Made by a program: the position numbers and the translations under genes. A stretch of 64,000 nt of DNA from assembly GCF_024172165.1 (NCBI RefSeq), contig NZ_JAMZEB010000001.1:434001-498000 (forward strand), given 5' to 3'. Positions 8,382 to 17,105 of this stretch are shown in pieces. The notes under the pieces were generated by a model that was not told the DNA's origin, did not search any database, and was given only the letters and a program-made list of their open reading frames with translations. This DNA is from Nonomuraea thailandensis. Its GTDB lineage: Bacteria; Actinomycetota; Actinomycetes; Streptosporangiales; Streptosporangiaceae. Position 1 is the first letter of the stretch, and each line of letters starts with the position of its first letter.

Positions 8382-8649
8382 CGAAAGGCCTCAATGATCG
8401 TTAACGTGCGGGAACTTCTGGATCCACAAGCCACCTCGATAGCAAAAGTAGCGACTAGTTGCGATAGGTCGTCGCGGGTGCAGGCGAAATTATCAAGGAG
8501 AGATCCGCCCCCGAGATGGGAGACAAACGCACTGTCTGGCGAATCGTAGCCTTTCCGCATGGTCTTAGTCCGCAGTTTGATGCCTTGGGCAGGCCGGATT
8601 CCCCGTACCATTCCTGTCCTTGCTCTCCCGCCAGCTCTATTCAGGTATT
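8382..8649. other. Stretch without a supported gene
   Basis: The first bases continue the interrupted IS5-like transposase frame (ERKASMIVN), but it then runs on without a recognisable end. Composition is less GC-rich than the surroundings. No promoter, RNA or further repeat could be supported. Confidence 0.35.
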
Positions 8650-8889
8650 TCACTCTCCGTATTCATTCCAGCCTAAATGTTCGGTGCGCCGATATAGCAG
8701 AGATCGGGGTTCTCTGCTCTTCTTCTCGGGATGGCACGTCCCGTCATTGGCATCAGGATCCCGTACCTCTTTTCCAGCTTCGGGCTCCTCTTGACTGAAT
8801 GGGTCGAAATGTTCGCCCGGCATGAACGCTGATGACGCCGGCTCGCTTTCATCTTCTTGTTGCTGAATGCTGGACCCTTCAATATCCAT
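8650..8889 (-). CDS. Small acidic hypothetical protein
   Basis: 79 aa from ATG 8889, with a textbook AGGAGA site 6 nt upstream; the open frame to 9435 is antisense to the recombinase tail and is not used. The N-terminal two thirds are acidic and disordered-looking (MDIEGSSIQQQEDESEPASS, later SQEEPEAGKEVRDPDAND). The C-terminus is basic then aromatic (EPRSLLYRRTEHLGWNEYGE). It has a single Cys. Codon use is less GC-biased than its neighbours, suggesting foreign origin. It lies 275 bp downstream of the tyrosine recombinase in the same direction. It could be a small regulator or excisionase-like partner, or an antirestriction-type acidic protein; this is not established. Confidence 0.6.
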   Translation of the reverse strand: MDIEGSSIQQQEDESEPASSAFMPGEHFDPFSQEEPEAGKEVRDPDANDGTCHPEKKSREPRSLLYRRTEHLGWNEYGE

Positions 8890-9164
8890 CTTGGATCTCC
8901 TCAGCGAAGGCTCTTCTACTCTAGATGCCTGCGCCCGGACAGCCCCCTCGCTCGCCTCGACCGACCCGGACTCCGCGGCGGTGCGGCTGGGCGTCTTGTT
9001 ACATCTGACCTTCGACGGCTGCCTGTTGCAGCTGCCCGTCCAAGGAGAAGCTCCGCGCTCGGTGGGGTGTTGAAGGTGGCCGCTCTCAGCTGCCGATCGG
9101 CGGCTCGTCTGGTTGAGGATTGGCATGGCCAACACGGATGCCAGGGCGCGCCGGGAGTGCGCGG

Positions 9165-10523
9165 TCACGTAGGTGGCACCTCTTCCTGGGCGGTCAGGTC
9201 GGCTTCGAGCTGGTAGGCGGCGTGTCCGCCGAGGTCTTGGTCGGGGTGGTTGTAGCGCATGGTGGTGGCCAGGTTGGCGTGCCGGGCGGCGCGTTGCACC
9301 TTGTCGGGGGCGAGGCCGAGGGCAAAGGCGTGGGTGATGAAGGTGGAGCGCAGCATGTGCGGGTACAGCTCTGCGGCGCGCTCTTTCGGGATGCCGCCCA
9401 GCGGGGCGGCCTGGCGCAGCGCGTCGCGGACCCACCAGCGGTCAATGGGCCGGCCGCCGGGCTTGCTGAACAGCAGCTCCGTGGCGGGCCGGTCTTCCAG
9501 CAGCGGCTTGAGCAGATCCGTGGCCAGTTTCGGCAGCGGCAGCAGTTCCTCAATGCCGCCCTTGTTGCGGAAGGACACGGTCAGATGCCGGGCGCCGTCG
9601 AAGCCGACGATCCAGCGGATGTCCCCCACGGTTAGCGCGGGCAGGGAGCCGCTGCGGGTGCCGAGCCCGGCCAGGATGGCCACCGCGGCGGCCGCGTCCG
9701 GGCGGCTCTTGGCCAGCTTGCGCAGCCCGTCGCGCAGCTGCCCGGCCTCGGCCTTGGACAGGGGGAAGGTGCGGCCCGTGCGGGGCGTGGGCGGCGGTTC
9801 GACGTACATGGCGGGGTTGTGGCCGGTCGCCCGGCGCCGGTGGGCGTAGTGGAAGAAGCTCCGCAGCGCGGTGATGCGTTTGGCGACCGTGGCGGCCGAC
9901 AGCGGGGTGCCGGGCTTGCGCACGCCGTGGCGCAGCCGTCCGCTCAGCGCGTCGTCCTTGTAGGCCTTGAGGTGATCCTCGGTGACGGTCAGCAGTCCTG
10001 CTGGGCGTCGCGCGGCGTCCAGCGTGTTCAGCCAGACCAGGAACCCCGACAGGCAGCCCAGGTAGGTGCGACGGGTCTCGGCGGTGTCCTGGTCCTGCAG
10101 CCAGGTCACCGCGGCGTGCCAGGCGGCCGGTTCGAGCGCGTCGACGCGGTCGACGTCGTGCCCGGCCACCTCTCCCCCATCGCCGCGCCGGCGCCGTGGC
10201 GACAGCCCGGCGATCTCGCCGACACTGCGCACCAGCGCCCGCGGCGGCGGAGGCGCCGCCTGGCCGAATCGGCGTCCGGCGACCTCGGGCAGACCCGCGC
10301 CCGTCCCGACGTAACCGTTGCTGGTGTGTTGGCCGCTGTCGGGCCGCAGGATGGCCGTGGGCTGCAACGGCTCGCCCTCGTCCTGGCTGGCCAGGTCCGC
10401 GGCACCGCGATCATCGGCGGCGAGGGAACCGGCTGTGCCCTGGCCAGGTGGCGGCGCGCTCGGCGTGAGGGCGTCGGAGGGAACACCGGCGGAAGGGAAC
10501 GGATAGGTCCGTGAGGTGGTCAT
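9165..10523 (-). CDS. Tyrosine recombinase (phage/plasmid-type integrase)
   Basis: 452 aa. The N-terminal 110 residues are Pro/Gly-rich and low complexity, followed by a SAM-like core-binding domain (about 125-235) and a catalytic domain (about 250-440). Catalytic residues visible: Arg in LAGLGTRSGSLPALTVGDI, the HxxR pair in YPHMLRSTFITHAFALG, His in ARHANLATTMRYNHP and the nucleophile Tyr in MRYNHP. It catalyses site-specific integration/excision through a 3'-phosphotyrosine intermediate. It is the last gene of a six-gene coupled operon (its ATG overlaps the stop of the gene at 10520). No tRNA-type attachment site was recognised beside it. Confidence 0.9.
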   Translation of the reverse strand: MTTSRTYPFPSAGVPSDALTPSAPPPGQGTAGSLAADDRGAADLASQDEGEPLQPTAILRPDSGQHTSNGYVGTGAGLPEVAGRRFGQAAPPPPRALVRSVGEIAGLSPRRRRGDGGEVAGHDVDRVDALEPAAWHAAVTWLQDQDTAETRRTYLGCLSGFLVWLNTLDAARRPAGLLTVTEDHLKAYKDDALSGRLRHGVRKPGTPLSAATVAKRITALRSFFHYAHRRRATGHNPAMYVEPPPTPRTGRTFPLSKAEAGQLRDGLRKLAKSRPDAAAAVAILAGLGTRSGSLPALTVGDIRWIVGFDGARHLTVSFRNKGGIEELLPLPKLATDLLKPLLEDRPATELLFSKPGGRPIDRWWVRDALRQAAPLGGIPKERAAELYPHMLRSTFITHAFALGLAPDKVQRAARHANLATTMRYNHPDQDLGGHAAYQLEADLTAQEEVPPT

Positions 10524-11071
10524 GATCGTGCCGGCGTTTCTGTTGTGCTGGGCAAGGGGCGGCCGATGGGCCGCCAGGCGTGGCCGGGCAGCCCTACGCG
10601 GAGCGCGTCGACGTTGTCGGCGAGGTTGATGCCGCCGCCGGTGATGACGGCGTCCACGCCGCGCAGCGCCTGCTGTTCGCGCCGGTAGCCGTCGGTGAGG
10701 GCGATACCGAGGTAGACCAGACCGGCCCCGTCGGGCAGGGTCGACTCGATGACGCGATCGCTCGCCGCGCTAACGCACCAGGCGTGGTCGAAGGCGAACG
10801 GCACGCCGTCGGCCACCACCATGCCTTCGACGTACAACAGGTCGGCGTGCTCGTCGGCCAGGCGGCTGGCGGTGGCGAAGCACGTGCCCGGCGGGCCGAC
10901 GGTGAAGCGGGCCGGCCGCGCCGCCGGAGTGAACAGGCGCCCGTAGGCCAGGAGCAGCTCGGCCAGGCTGGCGCAGCTCCAGGTGCCGCGCTGCCCGGCA
11001 TGGGCAGAGCGCCACAATCCCACGATCATGCCGGCCTGCTGCAGCAGCCGTTGTTCCGCCGCGCGGCTCAT
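10520..11071 (-). CDS. Accessory protein of the integrative element, unknown function
   Basis: 183 aa, ATGA-coupled both to the recombinase downstream and to the gene upstream. The central part (CFATASRLADEHADLLYVEG, then FAFDHAWCVS) has a Cys, a YVEG segment and a DHAW motif, in the order Cys...His. This resembles small phage/plasmid-borne domains with a transglutaminase-like or peptidase-like look. Function is not known. The arrangement suggests a role in element maintenance rather than in host metabolism. Confidence 0.7.
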   Translation of the reverse strand: MSRAAEQRLLQQAGMIVGLWRSAHAGQRGTWSCASLAELLLAYGRLFTPAARPARFTVGPPGTCFATASRLADEHADLLYVEGMVVADGVPFAFDHAWCVSAASDRVIESTLPDGAGLVYLGIALTDGYRREQQALRGVDAVITGGGINLADNVDALRVGLPGHAWRPIGRPLPSTTETPARS

Positions 11072-11406
11072 GAGGCCTGCTCCTGGACGAGCGCGGTGAA
11101 CGCGCGTTCGCGCTCAAGGTCGCGCTGCTCCTGCACCGCATCAGGGGTGCGGGGCGGCATCCGGGTACAGGCCACGCGGATGCGGTGGCCGGTGTCGGGC
11201 TTGAGCCGCCAGTTGGCCAGGGAGGGGCTGTCCAGGATGACCTCCCAGCCGTCGTACGGCGCGGCGAGGTAGGCGGTGATGGACCCTTCGACGGTGGCGG
11301 CCGTCGTCGGATCGGTCAGGGCGTCGAAATGCGGGGCGAGCGTCTGGACCACCTGGCGGGCGTAACGGGCATGATCGGCGGCACGCTGATCGGATCGGCG
11401 GATCAT
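11068..11406 (-). CDS. Small hypothetical protein of the integrative element
   Basis: 112 aa, ATGA-coupled at both ends. Helical N-terminus (DHARYARQVVQTLAPHFDAL), a short beta-like centre (GWEVILDSPSLANWRL) and a charged C-terminal helix. No motif or membrane segment recognised. Its position in the coupled operon is the only functional clue. Confidence 0.65.
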   Translation of the reverse strand: MIRRSDQRAADHARYARQVVQTLAPHFDALTDPTTAATVEGSITAYLAAPYDGWEVILDSPSLANWRLKPDTGHRIRVACTRMPPRTPDAVQEQRDLERERAFTALVQEQAS

Positions 11407-12038
11407 GGGCGGCTCCTTGACGGTGTGGGGAGATGAGCGGGCGTCGATGCCGGCTCTGCGGGCGAGGGATGACGATGCGGCTCCAGCAGACGGGCCGCGG
11501 CCGGGGTGCCCACCCGCGGGGCGCTCGCGTGCACCTGCGGCGCGAGTTCCCAGCGCTGCCAGCTGGCGTCAGGTTGTTCGGCCAGGGGATGGCCCTTGTG
11601 GCGCAGGTCGGCGCGGGTCACCTGCGCCACAAGCAGGCTCGGCGACAGTCCCTCGCACACGGTCAGCGACAGCAGGGCGCAGCGCCGGTGCAGGCCGGCG
11701 TCGGTGACCAGTTCGCCATCGGTGTTAGCCAGGACCAGTGCCTGGACCGGCAGGCCGAGCCCGCAGACCTGGCAGAGCCACTCGTGCTGGCAGGCCAGCA
11801 GGCGGCCACCATGGATCTGCGCCCAGTACGCCACGCGATCGAGCACGGGCGTGACCCACGGCAGCGGCAGCCCATCATGCTGGGGACGGGGCCAGCCGGC
11901 CGGGCAGGCGTCGACGCCGGTGGCCTGCTCGGCCTCGTCCTGCAGCCGCCACACCTGGCCGGGTGGAGGTTCTCGGCCCGGCGTAGGTCCCGCCTCGGTG
12001 ACGGGCCCGGGCTGCGACGGTGGAGGTGTGCTCGTCAT
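11403..12038 (-). CDS. Putative zinc-binding hypothetical protein
   Basis: 211 aa from ATG 12038, coupled by ATGA to both neighbours. The middle holds a Cys/His cluster: LLACQHEWLCQVCGLGLPV and, 33 residues later, LHRRCALL, consistent with one zinc site. The N- and C-terminal thirds are Pro-rich and probably unstructured. Likely a small nucleic-acid- or protein-binding accessory factor; the family is not recognised. Confidence 0.65.
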   Translation of the reverse strand: MTSTPPPSQPGPVTEAGPTPGREPPPGQVWRLQDEAEQATGVDACPAGWPRPQHDGLPLPWVTPVLDRVAYWAQIHGGRLLACQHEWLCQVCGLGLPVQALVLANTDGELVTDAGLHRRCALLSLTVCEGLSPSLLVAQVTRADLRHKGHPLAEQPDASWQRWELAPQVHASAPRVGTPAAARLLEPHRHPSPAEPASTPAHLPTPSRSRP

Positions 12039-12520
12039 GGGGCTCCGTCTGCGGCAGGGCGCGAACCGGCCCGGGGCGATGGGGGTGCAATGACGCTGCC
12101 GGATGGTTTAGCGGCCGAGGAGAGCACCGCGTTGCCGGCATCAGTGACCAGGTAACGCATGGACGGCCCAGGTGCAGGCAGCTCCAGCCAGCCGCGCTCG
12201 AGCATCGGCATCCACCAGTCGCCGCGCGGGTCCGGCACGCCGGGCTGCGGCTGCCGATCGGGCAGCACCTCGATCTCGGGCGGGTCCAGCCGCGCGCCGG
12301 TGTGCTCGTCGAAGAAGCGGCCACGTACCCACAGCGTCAGGTGACCCTCGTCGATGTCCCGGAGCGTCCGGCGCAGCGCCTCCTCCGCGCGCGGGCCGAA
12401 GCGAGGAGGGGTCATGGCCGCCACCTGTTCGCCGTGGCGGCAGCCCACGGGCACGCCGCGCAGCCAGCGCTGGACCGCCCGGCCGGCGGTCGCGACCACG
12501 CCCTGCTGTGCACCGGCCAT
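12035..12520 (-). CDS. Hypothetical protein of the integrative element
   Basis: 161 aa from ATG 12520, 8 nt after the upstream stop; an internal ATG at 12415 is an alternative start giving 126 aa. The core (ALRRTLRDIDEGHLTLWVRG and WWMPMLERGWLELPAPGPSM) looks like a compact alpha/beta winged-helix-like fold, ending in a Pro/Ser-rich tail. No catalytic signature. Coupled to the next gene by ATGA. Confidence 0.6.
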   Translation of the reverse strand: MAGAQQGVVATAGRAVQRWLRGVPVGCRHGEQVAAMTPPRFGPRAEEALRRTLRDIDEGHLTLWVRGRFFDEHTGARLDPPEIEVLPDRQPQPGVPDPRGDWWMPMLERGWLELPAPGPSMRYLVTDAGNAVLSSAAKPSGSVIAPPSPRAGSRPAADGAP

Positions 12521-12527
12521 GCCGCCC

Positions 12528-13067
12528 TCATCGTGGTTCCTCTTTCCGCTCGGTCAGCTGCTCCTGGCGGCGGGCCAGCAGGTCGGTCAGGCTGGCGTGC
12601 AGGGCCGGCCAGTCGCGGGTGTCGGGGTAGACGGCCTCGGCGGGCAGGTTCCCGAGGATCAGGTCCATCCGGGTGGGCACGTGCTGAGGGCCGACCACGG
12701 CCAGCCAGCCTGCGCAGAGCCGCATCGGGTGGGCGGTGCCCGGCTGGTCTTTGTGGCAGGACATCACCGGCTGCTGGTCGGCGCGCGCGTCGTCGTCGGG
12801 AGTCGCGTCGGCCGTGCGCACGCCTTCCTCGGCCTGCAGCAGCCGGGCCATGTCCTGCTCGCTGAAGAGGGTCAGGTCGGCGTCGGCGCGCCACGGGCAC
12901 GGGCGCCGGCCCCCGCACGGGCGGCGGCGGAAGTCGTAGTAGCCCTGGGGCCCCGGTACCAAAACGGCCGTGGGTGTGCCCCCCGGGCCGCAATCGCTCA
13001 CCGGCCGCAGCACGCCCGCAGCGGCGCGATCACCTTCGGGGTTGTGCCGGTCCGGGCGCCGGGTCAC
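12528..13067 (-). CDS. DUF6283-like Cys/His-rich protein
   Basis: 179 aa. After a 45-residue variable N-terminus comes the pattern RRRPCGGRRPCPWRADADLTL, then FSEQDMARLL, MSCHKDQPGTAH and RLCAGWLAVVG. This Cys-Pro-Trp-Arg / Cys-His / Cys-Ala-Gly-Trp-Leu order is what I recall for DUF6283, a probable metal-binding domain common on actinomycete plasmids and phages. The biochemical role is unknown. ATGA-coupled to the upstream gene. Confidence 0.7.
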   Translation of the reverse strand: MTRRPDRHNPEGDRAAAGVLRPVSDCGPGGTPTAVLVPGPQGYYDFRRRPCGGRRPCPWRADADLTLFSEQDMARLLQAEEGVRTADATPDDDARADQQPVMSCHKDQPGTAHPMRLCAGWLAVVGPQHVPTRMDLILGNLPAEAVYPDTRDWPALHASLTDLLARRQEQLTERKEEPR

Positions 13068-13405
13068 TGGAACGCCGCCGCGGTGAACGCGACACCGTCG
13101 TCGCGGAAGTCCGGGGTGCGCCAGCCGAACCGCCGAAACCGCGGGTCGGTGATCTCCTCCAGCAGCTCCTGCACCGAGATCTGGTAGCCGGACTCGGCCC
13201 AGAGGGTGATGCCGGGCTGGGCCAGCAGGTCCCGCCAGGCCGCCATGGTGGTCAGGCCGAGCTCGGGATGGGCGCGCATGAGGAAATCGCAGTGCGCCCG
13301 CGCTTGCCCGACGTGCAGGCCTTCAGGGTCGGCGGTCAGCGCGGCGGCGAGCGCGGGGCCGATCGTTGGCGAGCCGGTGGCCCGGGCGTAGAAGTTCACG
13401 CTCAT
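13064..13405 (-). CDS. Hypothetical protein, first gene of the coupled operon
   Basis: 113 aa from ATG 13405, with CAGGAGCACC upstream as the ribosome site. Contains a helix-rich N-terminus (AHCDFLMRAHPELGLTTMAA) and a conserved-looking C-terminal segment (DPRFRRFGWRTPDFRDDGV). The start codon of the next gene overlaps its stop. Probably the leading gene of the 13405-9165 transcript. Family not recognised. Confidence 0.65.
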   Translation of the reverse strand: MSVNFYARATGSPTIGPALAAALTADPEGLHVGQARAHCDFLMRAHPELGLTTMAAWRDLLAQPGITLWAESGYQISVQELLEEITDPRFRRFGWRTPDFRDDGVAFTAAAFQ

Positions 13406-14640
13406 ATACGCGGTGCTCCTGTCTGCGGCTCCTGCTGAGCCGCGACTTCGTCGATGCCAGGGGGCGGGCCTTCATGATGGGCGGTCCCTCCCGTGGGCGG
13501 CCTTCAGCCGACCGGCGCGCATGTGGAGCTCGCCGACGGTGGTCTGCAGGGAGCGGGTGGCTCATTGCTGTCCCCGGCGGCTGCCGGGCCGTAGCGGGCG
13601 CTGTCGTCATACAGTCCGTTCATCGTGGGACCAGCCACCTCAATTTCATGGGCGTTCGCCACAGGCTTTCAGCGCATTGGTCACATGATTGCAGTGCTCA
13701 GATGGTGCCGAAGTAACTCATAATGCTCGTTTCTGCCCTGCATGATCTTCATGTCTACGATCTCGCGTCTGCCTGAGCTGGCCTTGGCGCCGGCCCCCAC
13801 ACCGCAGCGGGTGCAGTGTCGGCCTGCTGAATTCCGCCATGCATGGCATGGATGGGGCCTGGACTGCCGCCTTTTCGCCCTTCTGTCCGTTGCCTGGCTG
13901 CTGGCCAACGCAATAGACGTGACCGATCCCATTGCAAGTGGGATGGCTAATGACACCCTGACCAGCGGGTTCGTCACATAATTGCAGCGGCTGGTCCACC
14001 ACATCGCCGCCTCCGTTGCGCCAGGGGTTCCGCACGATCTTCTTGCCATGAATCTGCCAGTTCTCGCCACGAGGTGTCAGTGGCTGCCCTGCGATGTCAG
14101 CGCCCTCCTCCTGCACCTGTCGGCGCATCGCCACCAGGCCCACCGTCCCGACCTGCGGCTGAGGGCGGCGGCCCTTGCCCGAACGCGCACCGGGAACAGC
14201 GGGGTGCGCTGACACGATGTGGCAAAAGCCCAGGACGGGTTCGCGGCCATCGGCGTCCGGTGCCGCGACGGTGCCGCGCGGGATTTTCGGAAAGGGCTTG
14301 TCGGGTCTTGAGCTGCGGCGTAGCGTGACGGGCAGGTGGCGCTGTGCGCCGCCGCTCGATCGCCTGAAGGGCCTTCCGCCGCCGCCTCGTGCGGCCCGCG
14401 GGAAGGACGGCAGGGGGTTCTCCCCCCGCTGGCGGAGTGATGACAGCCTCCGCCGGTGCCAGGCAGAGGATCGGGCGGCGCGTGCGAGCACCGCCGCGGC
14501 GAAACTGGCCCGTGTTGATCTTGAACTGGGCCGGGCCCGCATAGCCACCCTTATCGCTCCCTCCTTCCCCTTGAATCGCATGCTTTCACAGAAGGAACAA
14601 TCTGTGAAGCCTTCTGATTGTCGAACGCGGAACGCGAAAT
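13406..14640. other. 1.2-kb region with relics but no intact gene
   Basis: At 13472-13561 (minus) a GC3-perfect C-terminal fragment reads TRSLQTTVGELHMRAGRLKA before an ATGA; its body is missing. An ATG at 13475 opens a basic 50-codon frame that overlaps the next gene and looks like an artefact. From 13,700 to 14,640 the DNA is less GC-rich, and short minus-strand frames suggest decayed coding sequence, but none can be assigned. Presumably the operator/promoter of the 13405 operon lies near 13,600-13,700. Confidence 0.4.
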
Positions 14641-14693
14641 AGCTGTGCGTTGTCTGTACGCTAAACAGATTGATCTTGAGGTACGCTCGATGC

Positions 14694-15851
14694 ATGATCG
14701 TCGACGAGGCGGAACCGGCGGCCAACCCGGGGACAGGGGCCGGCGAGGAGCTGCGCTGCGGCAACCCGGGCTGTGCGGAGCTGTGGGCCACGCCGGACGG
14801 CCTGCCCCGGCCCCTGGAGTACGGCGGCGCCGGCCGCAAGCCCAAGCACTGCTCCCGGCGCTGCACCAACGCCGTCAGCAACGCCCGCAAGCGCTCCCAC
14901 GACCAGCGCCGCACCCAGCTCCAGTCCACCTTCGCCGCCACGGTGGCTGAACACCGACCCGCCTTGAGCGCTCTGGCCGACACCGTCAGCGCGCAGTTGG
15001 CCGCCGAGGTCGCGCTACTACGCCGCATCGAGACGGAACTGCTAGAGCGCGTCGCCGACCTGGAGGAGCAACTCGTAGACGAGCGCGCGGCCGCAACAGA
15101 AGCCGAGCGGCGCACCACCGCCGCCGACGAACGCGCCCGCACGACCGAGCAGAACGCGCGAAACGCCGTTGAACGGGCTGCGGCCGCCGAGGGCATCGCG
15201 GCGCAGGCCGCCGCCGCGCAGCGCACCGCCGAAGAACAGGCACGCTTGGCCGAACACCACGCTGAGGCGGCAGAGGAGCGCGCGGACGCCGCCGAGGAAC
15301 AGGCGCGCACCGACCGCGCCCTCGCCACCCAGGCCAACCGGCAACTCACCGAAACGGCCAGTCGGCACGCCGAACAGCTCCGGCAGCTGCGTGCCGAGCA
15401 TGGCGCGGCCCTGGCCGGCGAACGGGAACGGGCCGCCGCGGCAGAGCGCGAGCTGGCCGCCCTGCAAGAGCGTCACCGCGCCGGCGTCGCGGAGCTTCAG
15501 CGGCTGCGCCACCGCGCCGAGGAGACCGTAGCCGCCGCCGAGCAGGCACGCGCCGAAACCGCCACGCTGCGGGCGCAGCTACACGCCGCGGAGGAACGCA
15601 ACGCCGACCTCGCCCGGCAGGTGGCCCAGGCTCGCCACGAGGAGAGCGAAGCCCGCGATCTGCTGAAGGTCCACAACAGCCGACTCGAGGAGGCCGAGCG
15701 TGCACGCGACACCGCGCACGCCGCCCAGCGAGCCTCCGAGCAGCACGCCGAGCACCTGCAGCAGAACCTGACCCTGCTCCTGCAACGCCTGCCTGTCTCC
15801 ACAACCGAACCGGGCATCCCGCCCGGCGAAGGCACCCAAGCAGAGCATTAA
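14694..15851 (+). CDS. Zinc-finger plus long coiled-coil protein (KfrA-like architecture)
   Basis: 385 aa from ATG 14694; a TTG at 14670 is possible. Residues 18-60 carry four cysteines (CGNPGCAELW, then KPKHCSRRCTNAVSNARKR), a small DNA-binding-type zinc knuckle followed by basic residues. Residues 75-370 are an almost uninterrupted Ala/Glu/Arg coiled coil with heptad character (ERADAAEEQARTDRALATQA). This layout, an N-terminal DNA-binding head with a long alanine-rich coil, is typical of plasmid KfrA-type nucleoid/partition or replication-region proteins. Function is inferred from architecture only. A related head (Cys-rich, RPRKYCSDTC) occurs as a relic at 17.1 kb. Confidence 0.75.
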   Translation: MIVDEAEPAANPGTGAGEELRCGNPGCAELWATPDGLPRPLEYGGAGRKPKHCSRRCTNAVSNARKRSHDQRRTQLQSTFAATVAEHRPALSALADTVSAQLAAEVALLRRIETELLERVADLEEQLVDERAAATEAERRTTAADERARTTEQNARNAVERAAAAEGIAAQAAAAQRTAEEQARLAEHHAEAAEERADAAEEQARTDRALATQANRQLTETASRHAEQLRQLRAEHGAALAGERERAAAAERELAALQERHRAGVAELQRLRHRAEETVAAAEQARAETATLRAQLHAAEERNADLARQVAQARHEESEARDLLKVHNSRLEEAERARDTAHAAQRASEQHAEHLQQNLTLLLQRLPVSTTEPGIPPGEGTQAEH

Positions 15852-16046
15852 CGTCGCTTCGTCTCGGTGAGGCCGTGGCGATCGACGGGGGGCAGGGCCG
15901 TACCCTGGCCAAAGACTCAGACTCCGTGAGCTCGGCGATCACCTCCTCGGGGCTCCGCTCCCGAAGGTTTCCCCAGCCGCCAGGTATGGATGGGGCCCCG
16001 CTCGGGTTCGAGCGACCAGCCCCAAAGTAGCTCTCCGTAATCGCCG

Positions 16047-16646
16047 CTACGGTCTCAGGGAAGTCGAGGGCTGGTCGGTGGGATTGCCCTCGACGGCGGC
16101 TGTGAGGGTTTTGTGGACGACGCCGACGGAGACCTTTACTCCGGCGGCGATGGTGCGGATGGATTCCCCGCGCCGACGACGGTCGAGGATCGCGGCGCGT
16201 TTGTCGTCGTCGACCACGGGGCGGCGGCCTCCGACCTTGCCTTGCTTTCGGGCGGTCTCCAGGCCGTTCTTGGTCTTGCGGACGATGTCGCGGCGGCGGT
16301 CCTCGGCCAGGGCGAGGGCCAGGTCGAGGATGAAGGAGCGTTCGGTGTGGTCGCCGGCGCCGATGCCCTCCAGTACCTTGACGCCGACGCCCTGCTGGAA
16401 CAGGTTGTTGAGGACGATCAGTCCTTCCAGGAGGTTGCGGCCGAGCCGGTCGACTTCCTGGACGGTCAGAAGGTCGCCTTCGCGGATGTAGGACAGCGCG
16501 GTAAGGAGGTCGGGCCGGTCACTGGTGGCGAGCTTGCCGCTGGCCTTCTCCTCGATGACCTTCAGGCAGATCGGATCGAGGGCGTCGTGCTGCCGCTGGG
16601 TCTTCTGTTTGTCGGTGCTGACCCGGACCAGTCCGATGAGCGCCAT
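16047..16646 (-). CDS. Serine recombinase (resolvase/invertase family)
   Basis: 199 aa from ATG 16646, chosen for the GGAGGTG site upstream; the longer frame to 16763 runs through the res-like DNA. The catalytic Ser is in GLVRVSTDKQK, and the downstream motif VQEVDRLGRNLLEGL matches the conserved D-R-x-G-R segment of the resolvase fold. The C-terminus (about 150-190, AILDRRRRGESIRTIAAGVK) is the HTH DNA-binding domain. The length is standard for Tn3-type resolvases. No Tn3 transposase is present in the window, so it is either an orphan or serves plasmid-type resolution. Confidence 0.9.
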   Translation of the reverse strand: MALIGLVRVSTDKQKTQRQHDALDPICLKVIEEKASGKLATSDRPDLLTALSYIREGDLLTVQEVDRLGRNLLEGLIVLNNLFQQGVGVKVLEGIGAGDHTERSFILDLALALAEDRRRDIVRKTKNGLETARKQGKVGGRRPVVDDDKRAAILDRRRRGESIRTIAAGVKVSVGVVHKTLTAAVEGNPTDQPSTSLRP

Positions 16647-16660
16647 CGCGAAGCACCTCC

Positions 16661-16824
16661 GTTCATCCTGTTCATCAAACGTCACGCGCGAGGTACCTGA
16701 ACGGTAGCAGGGGACGCCGGAAGATGAACGGCAAAATGAACATCCGAACCGGACACGGCGCACGGAGTTCCCCGTTCGGCCGGGTGTCCTTGGTTGCGTT
16801 CGTCAAACCCTCGTTAGATGAACG
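16661..16824. promoter_or_regulatory. Candidate res / crossover region of the serine recombinase
   Basis: Repeated half-sites of the type GTTCATC occur upstream of the recombinase: GTTCATCCTGTTCATCAAAC at about 16663, GATGAACGGCAAAATGAAC at about 16725, and a 28-bp imperfect dyad at 16797-16824 with arms CGTTCGTC and GATGAACG. The spacing (about 160 bp in three clusters) is what a three-subsite res looks like. Binding is inferred, not shown. Confidence 0.45.
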
Positions 16825-16872
16825 CGCCCGACATGGCTACGGATCGTCTGCGCCTGGATACACCGCGCGGCT

Positions 16873-17105
16873 TCACCCGCTGGCTGCCTTCTCCAGGCTG
16901 GACTCTGCCCGACGGGGTTCGGCCTGGCTGATCAGGCGCTTGCCCAGCCGCTGCGCCGGCATCTCCACCCATCGCCAGGTCAGCGCGCACAGGCCGAGCA
17001 GCACCGCGTACACCGCCGCCAGCAGCGTCAGGCGTGCTGCCACTGGTACGGCCGGCGGGTTCGGCAGAAAGTACTCCACGCTCTCCAACAGCAGCGGGTG
17101 CAACA
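16873..17105 (-). pseudogene. C-terminal fragment of a membrane acyltransferase (acyltransferase-3 type)
   Basis: About 77 codons remain: LYLLHPLLLESVEYFLPNPP, a hydrophobic span LTLLAAVYAVLLGLCALTW and the typical ending RWVEMPAQRLGKRL. This is the last transmembrane segment and tail of OatA-like O-acyltransferases. Everything upstream is missing and replaced at about 17,105 by unrelated sequence, so this is a truncated remnant. Confidence 0.6.

Noticed and set aside
13718..15349. 543-codon minus-strand frame
   Set aside because: The right half is antisense to the coiled-coil gene and the left half lacks coherent protein character; possibly small decayed pieces, nothing assignable.
15985..16040. 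A GGTTCGAGC stretch resembling a tRNA T-arm
   Set aside because: No acceptor, D or anticodon arm can be built around it. No tRNA was found near the tyrosine recombinase either.
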